NCBI RefSeq assembly: GCF_009728935.1
Contig: NZ_CP034235.1
Coordinates: 2,022,001-2,086,000, forward strand
Source of the DNA: Paenibacillus psychroresistens
GTDB taxonomy: Bacteria > Bacillota > Bacilli > Paenibacillales > NBRC-103111
Direction: 5' to 3'
DNA: 64,000 bases
Part shown: piece by piece, positions 10,781 to 19,423 of the stretch
Layout: each line of letters begins with the position of its first letter
Position numbering within the stretch: the stretch's first letter is position 1
Made by a program: the position numbers and the translations under genes
The notes under the pieces: model-generated
Told to the model about the DNA's origin: nothing
The model's input: the letters and a program-made list of their open reading frames with translations, nothing else
The model's database searches: none

Positions 10781-12397
10781 ATGCTAACCATATTGATTGT
10801 AGATGATGAGGAAGTTATAAGAAAAGGGTTAGCCAAAATCATAAACCGTTCAGGGGCGGGATTTGAAGTTATTGGTGATGTGAATAATGGTTTGGAGGCT
10901 CTGGAGTTTATTAAAAACCGGCTTCCGGACGTGATTATTACCGATATAAAAATGCCGGGTATGGATGGAATAGAACTGATTAAACAGCTTGAAACCCTAC
11001 ATCCTTCGATTAAAAAGATTATGATTAGCGGATTTAATGAATTTAATTATGTCAGAGATTCTATGAAGCTCGGAGCGTTAGATTATTTGCTTAAGCCTGT
11101 TGACGATGTACAGCTGCTTACTCTTCTAAGTAAGATAGAAGATAGCATAAAGAATGAGAATGAGCTCCGAATAAATGATATCAGGCTGAAGGTAAAGCTA
11201 AATGAAAGCTTGCCTTTTTTAAAAGAGCAATTTATTGAGGAATTGATTAAAGGCAAGAAATTTTCGCGGCAGGATTTAGCGAGTAAGCTGGATTATTTTA
11301 ACCTCCAAGAGGAAACAGGGAATTATTATGTCATCATTGTGAGTATCAATAAATATAAAGTGATCACGAGAGAAATAGGTATGGAAGAGGCTAGAATAAA
11401 GGCTTATATCATTAAGAATATTACAGAGGAAACCATTCGGATTTCGTCGTCTTACGTTTCTTATACGGATCCGCTTGGCTTAGTTATAGCCATATCTATA
11501 CCGAGTGGGGAAGAGGAACTGATCCATAAGATTGTAAAAGGAATCGGCGATAATCTTCAGCGATATGCCGCCAAAATTGATTGTACGATTGCAATTGGAT
11601 CACTTTCGACGGATTTGCTTGATTTAAAAAGCAGCTATAATCATGCAGTTTCGGCATTAAAGCGTAGGTTTTATCGTGATAAATATGCGGTTATCGACTA
11701 TTACGCGGAAGCGGAGTTTATGCACTTTAATGCGGATTTCCCTGCTTATTTAGTGGATAGATTTGAAGATCAATTAAAAAATGCCTTTGAAATATCAAAC
11801 GCAAAGCAAGCAGAGTCGGCTATTGAAGATTTTTGTACGATTTTAGTGAAAAATAATATGGACCCCGGAGAAGTAGTCAACATATTCATTAATGCTTTTA
11901 TCAAAATTCAGTCCGACATTTCTGATTTTAATCGAGCTGTTCATGAGCTCTACGGATCTGATTATTTTTATATAAATGAAATTGGGATATATGATTGTCT
12001 AAGCGACTTTAAAAAATATAATCTATTCATATATAGTGATGTATTGAAAAAGATGATGTCCAATAGAAAAAGAAAGGAAGGGAAGCTTGTTGATATTGTT
12101 AAAGACTATGTAACCAAACACTATAATGAGGATGTTACTCTAAGTAAAATTGCAGAGATAACCTACGTCAATTCGAGTTATATTTGTGATCTATTTAAGA
12201 ATCAAACGGGTGAGAATTTCATCGAGTATCTAACAAAGATTCGGATAGAGAAGGCAAAGCTTCTATTGAAGGATGCTAGATTTAAGACTTATGAGGTTGG
12301 TGATAAAGTGGGCTATAGTGATGCTACTTACTTCAGCAGAGTATTCAAAAAAATAGTCGGTATTTCGCCAACTGAGTATCGGAACATCGTAAAGTAG
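10781..12397 (+). CDS. AraC-family response regulator, YesN type
   Basis: 538 residues from ATG 10781, which lies 6 bases after GGAGG (10770-10774). An in-frame GTG at 10766 overlaps that ribosome site and is rejected. The receiver domain begins LTILIVDDEEV and holds the phospho-acceptor Asp near residue 53 (ITDIKMPGMDG) and a KPVD motif. A long middle region has no clear assignment. The C-terminal 100 residues are an AraC helix-turn-helix pair ending VGYSDATYFSRVFKK and GISPTEYR. It is paired with the kinase upstream and probably activates the importer operon. Confidence 0.92.
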   Translation: MLTILIVDDEEVIRKGLAKIINRSGAGFEVIGDVNNGLEALEFIKNRLPDVIITDIKMPGMDGIELIKQLETLHPSIKKIMISGFNEFNYVRDSMKLGALDYLLKPVDDVQLLTLLSKIEDSIKNENELRINDIRLKVKLNESLPFLKEQFIEELIKGKKFSRQDLASKLDYFNLQEETGNYYVIIVSINKYKVITREIGMEEARIKAYIIKNITEETIRISSSYVSYTDPLGLVIAISIPSGEEELIHKIVKGIGDNLQRYAAKIDCTIAIGSLSTDLLDLKSSYNHAVSALKRRFYRDKYAVIDYYAEAEFMHFNADFPAYLVDRFEDQLKNAFEISNAKQAESAIEDFCTILVKNNMDPGEVVNIFINAFIKIQSDISDFNRAVHELYGSDYFYINEIGIYDCLSDFKKYNLFIYSDVLKKMMSNRKRKEGKLVDIVKDYVTKHYNEDVTLSKIAEITYVNSSYICDLFKNQTGENFIEYLTKIRIEKAKLLLKDARFKTYEVGDKVGYSDATYFSRVFKKIVGISPTEYRNIVK

Positions 12398-12423
12398 AAA
12401 AAGGATCAAGCCGTTGAACACTC

Positions 12424-12500
12424 CCATCTCTGAGATGGCATACCCTCCCCTTCAGTCGAATAAATTAAGGAATATATTCATTGTCCGTTAATTGAAGGGG
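12424..12500 (+). repeat. Inverted repeats in the sleL leader
   Basis: A short hairpin (CCATC-TCTGA-GATGG, 12424-12438) is followed by a perfect 8-base inverted repeat, CCCCTTCA at 12447-12454 and TGAAGGGG at 12493-12500. The right arm contains the gene's ribosome site, so pairing would hide it. Whether the arms lie on the same transcript is not known. Confidence 0.4.
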
Positions 12501-12511
12501 GAAGTGGAAAT

Positions 12512-13798
12512 ATGCAAATTCATGTTATACAAAGCGGACAAACTTTGTATGGAATTGCTAATGCCTATGAGATATCGATGAGTAAGATTACCGAAGCTAA
12601 TCAACTGTCTGCACCGAGTAATCTTGTGGTTGGGCAAACTTTGGTGATTCCGCTAAATGGAATGTATTACTGGGTTCAATCGGGGGATAGCTTATATACG
12701 ATCGCCCAGAGGTTTGGCACAAGCGTCAGTAAGCTTGCCGAAATCAATCAGCAGCCTTTGAATCGGCCTTTGCAGATTGGGAAACGTTTATATATTCCAG
12801 CTAAAACAAAACAATCGGCAGAAGTTAATGCCTATATAGAGCCTAGAGGTGAGGCATTATCCCAGAATTCACTTGATTCTGCGACTGAAGCTGCGCCAAA
12901 CCTTACTTATCTGGCACCGTTTAGCTTCCAAATCCAGCGCGATGGATCATTGAAAGCTCTAGGGCTGGATAAGCTTCCATCTATAGCCGAACAAAAACAG
13001 GTTACGCTGATGATGGTTGTGACTAATTTGGAGAATGCTCAATTTAGCTCCGAGCTGGGAAGTATTATTTTGAATGATCCAGTCGTCCAAAATCGTTTAT
13101 TGGAAAATATAATTGATCTAGCGAAACAATTAGATTTCAAAGATATCCATTTTGATATTGAATTTCTCAAGCCTGAGGATCGTGAAGCTTATAATGCTTT
13201 TTTGCGAAAAGCTGCAGATCGCATCCATCAAGAAGGATTCTTATTGTCTACAGCATTGGCTCCTAAGACAAGCGCAGCCCAAACAGGACCCTGGTATACG
13301 GCTCATGATTATAAGGCGCATGGTGAAATTGCTGATTTTGTGATCATTATGACTTATGAATGGGGATATAGTGGGGGACCTCCGATGGCTGTTTCACCTA
13401 TTGGTCCTGTTCGCAAAGTATTGGAGTATGCTATTAGCGAGATACCGGCAACCAAGGTCATGATGGGGCAAAATTTATACGGCTATGATTGGACTTTGCC
13501 CTTTGTGGCAGGTGGTCCATATGCTAAAGCGCTTAGTCCACAGGCAGCAATTGACTTGGCGAGAGATAGACGGGCAGCGATCCAATATGATTATCTGGAC
13601 CAGGCGCCGTATTTTAATTATTGGGATGATTTAAGCAAGAAGCATAAGGTGTGGTTTGAGGATGCCAGATCGATCCAAGCTAAATTCAATTTGATTAAAG
13701 AACTAGGGCTTCGAGGCATCAGCTATTGGAAGCTAGGACTTTCTTTTCCACAAAACTGGCTGCTTATTCAAGATAACTTTAATGTGATAAAAAGATAA
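12512..13798 (+). CDS. yaaH: Spore cortex-lytic N-acetylglucosaminidase, LysM-GH18 (YaaH/SleL)
   Basis: 428 residues, almost the same length as B. subtilis YaaH as I recall it. Two LysM domains (about residues 2-47 and 50-96) bind peptidoglycan. A GH18 barrel follows, with catalytic strand DIHFDIEF near residue 213 and highly conserved stretches such as MTYEWGYSGGPP and GQNLYGYDWTLP. The family cleaves cortex muramic-lactam glycan during spore germination. No signal peptide is present, as expected for a protein packed in the spore by the mother cell. It is preceded by GAAGGGGGAAG. It identifies the host as a spore former. Confidence 0.93.
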   Translation: MQIHVIQSGQTLYGIANAYEISMSKITEANQLSAPSNLVVGQTLVIPLNGMYYWVQSGDSLYTIAQRFGTSVSKLAEINQQPLNRPLQIGKRLYIPAKTKQSAEVNAYIEPRGEALSQNSLDSATEAAPNLTYLAPFSFQIQRDGSLKALGLDKLPSIAEQKQVTLMMVVTNLENAQFSSELGSIILNDPVVQNRLLENIIDLAKQLDFKDIHFDIEFLKPEDREAYNAFLRKAADRIHQEGFLLSTALAPKTSAAQTGPWYTAHDYKAHGEIADFVIIMTYEWGYSGGPPMAVSPIGPVRKVLEYAISEIPATKVMMGQNLYGYDWTLPFVAGGPYAKALSPQAAIDLARDRRAAIQYDYLDQAPYFNYWDDLSKKHKVWFEDARSIQAKFNLIKELGLRGISYWKLGLSFPQNWLLIQDNFNVIKR

Positions 13799-13818
13799 CA
13801 GAGATAATCAAAAGGATT

Positions 13819-15381
13819 TCAAGATTTTTTCTTGCCGCTTAAAGAAAAGGACTGACCTTCGCTGCTAGAAAAATCCAGCTGAATTCCATCCTTATTAAAG
13901 GAAAATGTCGATGTATAAGTAAAGGGAACTCCAGAGTATTTTTCATTCAGAACGAAGCTATCCTCCTTCCAGAAACCTTTTAGACTATTATTATCCTGTG
14001 TTCTGTATCGACCATCAAGCCCAAAGGTCTGCACTAAAGTAGGGCCACCTTGGATATGCAGGGTGTATAAGCCTTCATTACTTTTCTCGTCGAAATTAAA
14101 GCTCAGCTCTTGGTAGCCATACTCGTTTGGCTCGAACTGGTAGGTAGCGCCTGATATTTGCATCGCTTTATCGGGTAAATCTGTACTCAGGAGGTCAGGT
14201 GTTTGGAAATGAGTTAGGGCATTATTGTAAGTGTCCTTAGCAGTGATATTCCCCTGTAATGGTGAGCTGGATTTAACCGATTTCTTCACATACCTAGTAA
14301 AGAGCTGATAAGGCAATAGCTCATCATTCAAATTTAAATCGCTCGTGAATACCGCTAGCAGATTATTGCTGGGAGAAATGAAAATATATTGCCCCCGAAA
14401 GCCTCTTGCGTAATAATCCCCATCGGCACTAATTCTCCATTGATACCCATACTCACCTCCAGCTAAAATTTGAGTGGATTGCTTAATCCAATCGGGTGAA
14501 AGCAACTGTTTATTGTGCGCCCATTTCCCATTATTTAAATAAAGTAGTCCAAATCTAGCGAGATCCAATGTTTTCATTTTCAGCCCAAAGCCGCCATTTG
14601 CGATGCCTTGAGGATCGCTATCCCATTGAAGATCATTAATACCTAGTGGGAGAAATAGCTTTTTTGCTGCATAATCCTGGGTTGGAATTCCTGTAGATTT
14701 TGTAATGATCGCGGAGAGCAAGTGAGAATTTCCCGAGCTGTAATTAAAAAGCTGTCCAGGTGGAGCCAGCATGGGTTGATCCCTAATAAAATCGACCCAA
14801 TTTGGTGAGTTGCTCATTTTAAAAATAATATTATTGTCCCCATAATAAGCTCCAGTGAGCTCAGGCCAGTTTAATCCAGAAGTCATTGTTAATAAATGTT
14901 TAATCGTTATGCTGCGTTTCTCTTCATCCTCATTATCAAAAGAGGTGTCTGTTAATAAATCTACTATTCTTTCATCCACGTTCTTAATAGTATCTTCTTG
15001 GATTGCTAACCCGATTAATGCGGAGATGATACTTTTCGTAACGGAATAGATCCCTTGCTTACTTTGACGGGTGTAAGGATCTGCGTAAGCCTCGGTTATT
15101 AAGTTGCCATTTCGCACGATAGCAACACTATGGATGTCGATTTGGCTGGTATTAATTTCAGTGAACATGTCAGTAAGTATTTGGGAGTCCATGCCTTGTT
15201 GTTCGGGAGATGATGTTAGCCATTCCTTGTCTGGAAAGACGGGTTCTGTTGAAATGTGTGATGTGGTTGAAGCAGGTAATGTTGATTCTTTTGAAGCAAC
15301 AGTTGACTTGCAAGAGGAAAAAACAAGTAAACAAATGATGCTGCATATGGATAGAGTGAACAAATTAGCATTGACTTTCAT
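13819..15381 (-). CDS. Beta-lactamase-fold serine hydrolase lipoprotein (class C type)
   Basis: 520 residues from ATG 15381, which lies 9 bases after an AGAGG ribosome site; an ATG at 15390 abuts that site and is less likely. A lipoprotein signal ends in lipobox FSSC. The serine-hydrolase motifs are SVTK near residue 113 (Ser nucleophile, Lys base) and YSSGN near residue 214. A C-terminal beta domain of about 130 residues follows, of a type common in this family. Probable roles are esterase, D-aminopeptidase or carboxypeptidase activity at the cell surface; true beta-lactam hydrolysis is not implied. Only 20 bases separate its 3' end from that of sleL, and I see no terminator between them. 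Confidence 0.85.
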   Translation of the reverse strand: MKVNANLFTLSICSIICLLVFSSCKSTVASKESTLPASTTSHISTEPVFPDKEWLTSSPEQQGMDSQILTDMFTEINTSQIDIHSVAIVRNGNLITEAYADPYTRQSKQGIYSVTKSIISALIGLAIQEDTIKNVDERIVDLLTDTSFDNEDEEKRSITIKHLLTMTSGLNWPELTGAYYGDNNIIFKMSNSPNWVDFIRDQPMLAPPGQLFNYSSGNSHLLSAIITKSTGIPTQDYAAKKLFLPLGINDLQWDSDPQGIANGGFGLKMKTLDLARFGLLYLNNGKWAHNKQLLSPDWIKQSTQILAGGEYGYQWRISADGDYYARGFRGQYIFISPSNNLLAVFTSDLNLNDELLPYQLFTRYVKKSVKSSSPLQGNITAKDTYNNALTHFQTPDLLSTDLPDKAMQISGATYQFEPNEYGYQELSFNFDEKSNEGLYTLHIQGGPTLVQTFGLDGRYRTQDNNSLKGFWKEDSFVLNEKYSGVPFTYTSTFSFNKDGIQLDFSSSEGQSFSLSGKKKS

Positions 15382-15522
15382 GGCATACATCCTCTGATCG
15401 TTTTAATCATTTTAAGCTAATATTGCAATTTATGGATATCCAGCTCTTGCGCATTTTTTTAACATATCTTGCTAATTTCATGCTATGATGCCAGTATATT
15501 AAGCCATTAAAGGAGGGAAGCT

Positions 15523-16434
15523 ATGCAAACTAAACGAACTCGAACCTTTCATAATCACATGTCAAGAATTAATCTAGTGTTGAATCATATCGATAATCAC
15601 CTGCAATCACCGTTGTCTCTAGAATCTTTGGCTGAGATTGCTGCAATCTCTACCTTTCATTTTCATAGAGTATTTAAAGCTATAATAGGTGAAAATGTTC
15701 ACGATTATATCCAAAGGCTTCGTTTACAAAAAGCCAGAAGGCTGATGATTTTCCAACCGGGATTGACTTTAACAGAGGTAGCCATGAGAAGCGGATTGCA
15801 ATCCTCGGCTAATTTCTCGCGAACGTTTGTTAAGGAATTTGGGATGACGGGATCTGCTTACAAAGAGAAATACAAGCTTGAGGATTCGTATAAAAAAGAA
15901 GAGTATATAGAAAAACTTGCGAATCTTGAAATTCGAATTGAGAGATTACCTGCCTATCATGTTGCCTTTTATCGTTTCTATCATTGCTTTATCGAGGGGC
16001 ATGGGCAGGCTCATCCAGGAATTGAAGCTTCATTTAATCAAGTTTATCATTGGCTGCTGGAGAGAGATCAAATCAATGAGCAAACATTGTGTATAGGAAC
16101 CTTATTAGATGATCCCTATTTAACGCCATTTGATAAATGTCGATATGACGCTTGTTTTTCTTGTCCACCTGATGTGGAAGCAAGCGGAATTATCAGCACA
16201 AAGGTAATACCAGGGGGTCTTTACGCAATTATCCCTTTTAATAATCTTGATTTTAGATCTTTTTGGGAGCTTATCCATCTGTTGCATATAAAATGGCTGC
16301 CTGAGAGTATATATGAGCTTGATATGAGACCCAGCATGGAAATGTTCACTACCCCTAAACCTCCAATGTTTCAAATGCAGAATATTGATTTTATGCATTA
16401 TTGTCTGCCACTGAAGCTGAAATCTAGCTCTTAG
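15523..16434 (+). CDS. AraC-family regulator with GyrI-like effector domain
   Basis: 303 residues. The N-terminal AraC DNA-binding region (about residues 12-112) contains FHFHRVFKAIIGE and RSGLQSSANFSRTF. The C-terminal half (about 130-300) has the GyrI-like small-molecule-binding pattern (YRFYH, DACFSCPP, GGLYAIIPF). This architecture is seen in SoxS/Rob/BmrR-related drug-sensing regulators. A strong AAAGGAGGG ribosome site precedes the ATG. It is divergent from the serine hydrolase gene, which it may control; that link is positional only. Confidence 0.88.
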   Translation: MQTKRTRTFHNHMSRINLVLNHIDNHLQSPLSLESLAEIAAISTFHFHRVFKAIIGENVHDYIQRLRLQKARRLMIFQPGLTLTEVAMRSGLQSSANFSRTFVKEFGMTGSAYKEKYKLEDSYKKEEYIEKLANLEIRIERLPAYHVAFYRFYHCFIEGHGQAHPGIEASFNQVYHWLLERDQINEQTLCIGTLLDDPYLTPFDKCRYDACFSCPPDVEASGIISTKVIPGGLYAIIPFNNLDFRSFWELIHLLHIKWLPESIYELDMRPSMEMFTTPKPPMFQMQNIDFMHYCLPLKLKSSS

Positions 16435-16457
16435 AAAGCTATTGCCAGCTTTGGATC

Positions 16458-17291
16458 TCATAAATTTGAGCTTTTACGATATTCAAGCGGAGTTAAGCCT
16501 TCTTGCTTCTTAAAGCGTTGAATGAAATAGCTTACACTCGGATAACCACATTCCAAGGCAATCTGCGTAATCGGCAGGCTTTTTTGTTCCAATAGCAGCT
16601 GCTTGGCTTGGCGAATTCGACAAAGTGAGATGAATTCCATCGGTGTTAATTGAGTTGTTTTACGGAAAAGCTTACAGAAATAGAATGTGCTTACTCCAGC
16701 TTTAGCAGCCCAAGCTTTCAGCTCAAATGGCTGACAAGCCTCGTCCTGCATCTCTGCTAATAGCTGTACAATCGTGGCAGAACCATCCTGCTCCCTTCTT
16801 GGTGTTAAGGGGATGGCTTGCATCATGTATTCAGTAATAATTCCGTAGGTCATCGTTGATAATAAGGCTGGATGTAATAGCTTATATTGCTCTGCCTCGT
16901 TAATTAAGTTATCAAAAGCAAGCTGCAAGGCATTCCATTGATTCATTGTCCACAAATTAGTTCGATAAAAGCCTCTTTCACTAAGAAATTCCTTCATTTT
17001 ATCACCATAGAAATGGATCCAATAAACCTCCCATGGATCGTCTTGGCTTGAATAATAGTGCTGAGACTGCATAGGGAAAAAGAGAAAGGAATCCCCTTTC
17101 TTAAGCTCATGAACCTTGCCATCCAGCTCGACATAACCTTTCCCCTTAGTAATAAAATGAATATTAAAAAGTGGGAACTCATCCGCAGCACGAAAAGTAT
17201 TATGCTCTGGGAAATCATTATAAATCCCGACGGATTCTGGAAAACAGATGAAGGAATTAGCGTTTATCGTTGGCAAGGCAATGTGTTTCAT
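16458..17291 (-). CDS. AraC-family regulator with N-terminal cupin sensor
   Basis: 277 residues. An N-terminal cupin-like sugar-binding domain (about 1-150, with FITKGKGYVELDG and FFPMQSQHYYSS) precedes two C-terminal helix-turn-helix motifs (about 175-275, ending YFIQRFKKQEGLTPLEYR). It is divergently transcribed from the Gfo/Idh gene at 17409 across an AT-rich 117-base spacer and probably controls that gene and the following aldo/keto reductase in response to a sugar. Confidence 0.9.
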   Translation of the reverse strand: MKHIALPTINANSFICFPESVGIYNDFPEHNTFRAADEFPLFNIHFITKGKGYVELDGKVHELKKGDSFLFFPMQSQHYYSSQDDPWEVYWIHFYGDKMKEFLSERGFYRTNLWTMNQWNALQLAFDNLINEAEQYKLLHPALLSTMTYGIITEYMMQAIPLTPRREQDGSATIVQLLAEMQDEACQPFELKAWAAKAGVSTFYFCKLFRKTTQLTPMEFISLCRIRQAKQLLLEQKSLPITQIALECGYPSVSYFIQRFKKQEGLTPLEYRKSSNL

Positions 17292-17366
17292 AAAATCTCC
17301 TTAGTGATAACAATATAGTTACATTAATTACAATATATTTAGATATAAAACAATCTTATGCTTTAG

Positions 17367-17372
17367 TATAAT
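17367..17372 (+). promoter_or_regulatory. Candidate -10 box for the oxidoreductase gene pair
   Basis: A perfect TATAAT lies 37 bases before the TTG start, without a recognisable -35 box, as expected for an AraC-activated promoter. The spacer also holds repeated AACAATAT and TTACAATATA runs that could be operator half-sites. Confidence 0.35.
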
Positions 17373-17408
17373 AACAATATTGTACAATTAATGAAAGAGG
17401 TGTTTAGA

Positions 17409-18404
17409 TTGACGAGAAAATTGCGTTGGGGTGTCATTGGTGCTGCAGGGATCAATCAGTCCGTTATTCCTGCTATTCAAGCATCTTCAACTGGAAGTGT
17501 TACTGCCATTGCAAGCCGTAATTTGGAAAAGGCACAAAAAGCTGCAGAGAAGTTCAATATTCCGACAGCTTATGGAAGCTATGAGGAAATTTTGCTAGAT
17601 GACCAGATAGATGCTGTGTATATTCCGTTGCCTAACCATTTACATAAAGATTGGGCTATTCGTGCCGCACAAGCTGGAAAGCATGTACTTTGCGAGAAGC
17701 CGCTAGCTTTGAATGCGGAGGAGGCTCAGGAAATGGTAGATGCCTGTGCCAAAGCAAATGTTAAGCTAGCTGAAGCCTTTATGCATCGCCATAACCCTCG
17801 GTTAGAACGGATAAAAGAGATAATAGCTTCTGGTGAAATTGGATCTATACGTGCTTTACATGGCGCTTTTACTTTCAACAATGCTCAGGATAAGAATAAT
17901 GTGAGATACCAGGCGAATATGGGCGGAGGCTCCGTTTATGATGTCGGCTGTTATCCAATTAGCTTAGCTCGATTAATAATGGGAAGCGAGCCAACAGCAG
18001 CTACAGCACATGCCTTTTTTTCAACGGAGCATGATGGAGTGGATATGATGTGCTCCGGTTTGATAGAATTCTCTGATCAAGTTGCTATGACATTCGATTG
18101 CGGAATGTGGGCGGATTTTAGGCAAACCTTTGAAATTCTAGGTACGGAGGGACGAATAGAATTGTCTCAAGCTTTTCTACCTAGTCCAGATGCTGCTGAC
18201 TTCACTGTAATAGTCAAAGGTGAGCGCAGAGAAGAAAAAGTCGTTTTTCAGAATCCATACACATTACAAGCAGATAATTTTGCCCGAGCTATACTAGATG
18301 ATCAGCCTTTACTTTATGCATCTCAGGATGCTGTTTTGAATATGCGGGTAATCGACGCTGTACTTAAGTCTGCTAAAGAAAAAGTTAGAGTTTCGTTAGT
18401 ATAA
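17409..18404 (+). CDS. Gfo/Idh/MocA-family oxidoreductase
   Basis: 331 residues starting at TTG 17409, six bases after an AAAGAGGTG ribosome site; an in-frame ATG at 17391 lies upstream of that site. An N-terminal Rossmann fold (GVIGAAGINQS), the family motif EKPLA near residue 98, and a C-terminal alpha/beta domain with GGGSVYDVGCYPI are visible. Members oxidise or epimerise sugars or inositols with NAD(P). Resembles the dTDP/xylose-dehydrogenase branch, but the substrate is not determinable. It is followed 25 bases later by an aldo/keto reductase. Confidence 0.9.
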   Translation: MTRKLRWGVIGAAGINQSVIPAIQASSTGSVTAIASRNLEKAQKAAEKFNIPTAYGSYEEILLDDQIDAVYIPLPNHLHKDWAIRAAQAGKHVLCEKPLALNAEEAQEMVDACAKANVKLAEAFMHRHNPRLERIKEIIASGEIGSIRALHGAFTFNNAQDKNNVRYQANMGGGSVYDVGCYPISLARLIMGSEPTAATAHAFFSTEHDGVDMMCSGLIEFSDQVAMTFDCGMWADFRQTFEILGTEGRIELSQAFLPSPDAADFTVIVKGERREEKVVFQNPYTLQADNFARAILDDQPLLYASQDAVLNMRVIDAVLKSAKEKVRVSLV

Positions 18405-18429
18405 ATGAATTTTTACATGGAGGCTCAAC

Positions 18430-19368
18430 ATGACTCAATCGATGAAAAAGATCTCGATTAAACCGGGATTAGGTTGTTCACAATTAATTCTAGGCTCGAT
18501 GATGCTGCATGAGGAAAAAATGGAGTTTTCAGCCGGATTAATGGATGCGTATGTGACAGCGGGGGGGAATAGTATAGATACCGCTCATGTTTATGGGGCG
18601 AGCAGCTCTCGTGCGGTTGGTATTTGGATGCAGGAAAGAAAAAATAGAGCGGATATGGTGATTATCGGCAAAGGCGCACATCATGATGATAAAGGTCCGA
18701 GAGTAACGCTTGAGGGTATGGAGCAAGATCTGGCAGAAACCTTTGAACGGATGCAAACCGATTATGTCGATATTTTTATGCTGCATCGCGATGATCCGAA
18801 TCAATCCGTTGGTTATATTATGGAATCGATGAATAAGCAGCTGGAGGCCGGACGTTGTCATGCCTTAGGTGTATCCAACTGGACCATTGCGCGGATTCAA
18901 GAGGCAAATGAATATGCAGCGGCTCATCAACTAGAGGGGCTCCTCTGTAATAGCCCGAACTTAAGCTTGGCTAAACCCAACGAACCACGCTGGGCTGGGT
19001 GTATATCTGTATATGCGGATGATGCAGCTTGGCATGAACGAACGCAGCTGCCTTTGCTATCCTGGTCATCGCAAGCAGGTGGATTCTTCACAGGACGTTA
19101 TACACCGGATAATGGTGATGCTGAGCTGATCCGCGTTTATTATAGTGAAGACAACTGGGAGCGATATCGCAGAGCAGAAGCATTGGCTAAGCAAAAAGGT
19201 GTTTCAACTAATGATATTGCTCTTGCTTTTGTCTTGAATCAAACATTTCCGACCTGTGCGCTTATCGGCCCTAATTCTGTTGCTGAGCTTCAATCAAGCG
19301 CTAATGCACTTGCATTATCATTAACTCAAGAGGAGAATCGTTGGTTGGATTTAAGAAAAGAGAGCTAA
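18430..19368 (+). CDS. Aldo/keto reductase
   Basis: 312 residues forming an AKR barrel. The catalytic tetrad can be followed as Asp and Tyr in SIDTAHVYGASSS, Lys in VIIGKGAHHD and His in DIFMLHRDD. The cofactor-binding end shows PLLSWSSQAGGFF and CALIGPNS. A GGAGG ribosome site precedes the ATG. It probably reduces or oxidises a sugar-derived carbonyl with NADPH in a pathway shared with the preceding oxidoreductase. A strong terminator follows. Confidence 0.9.
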   Translation: MTQSMKKISIKPGLGCSQLILGSMMLHEEKMEFSAGLMDAYVTAGGNSIDTAHVYGASSSRAVGIWMQERKNRADMVIIGKGAHHDDKGPRVTLEGMEQDLAETFERMQTDYVDIFMLHRDDPNQSVGYIMESMNKQLEAGRCHALGVSNWTIARIQEANEYAAAHQLEGLLCNSPNLSLAKPNEPRWAGCISVYADDAAWHERTQLPLLSWSSQAGGFFTGRYTPDNGDAELIRVYYSEDNWERYRRAEALAKQKGVSTNDIALAFVLNQTFPTCALIGPNSVAELQSSANALALSLTQEENRWLDLRKES

Positions 19369-19378
19369 TAATATTAGT

Positions 19379-19414
19379 AAAGCCCCAAACCGTTAGTCAT
19401 TGGTTTGGGGCTTT
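19379..19414. terminator. Bidirectional terminator between aldo/keto reductase and Rpn genes
   Basis: A perfect 13-base-pair stem (AAAGCCCCAAACC with GGTTTGGGGCTTT) closes a 10-base loop, with T or A tracts on both sides, between two convergent genes. Confidence 0.9.
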
Positions 19415-19423
19415 CATATTGGA

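Noticed and set aside
13819..15381. Serine hydrolase as an antibiotic-resistance beta-lactamase
   Set aside because: The SVTK and YSSGN motifs and the extra C-terminal domain are shared by many esterases and peptidases; nothing points to beta-lactam hydrolysis.
16432..16450. AAAGCT/AGCTTT hairpin between convergent regulators as a terminator
   Set aside because: Only a 6-base-pair stem without a T tract; too weak to annotate.
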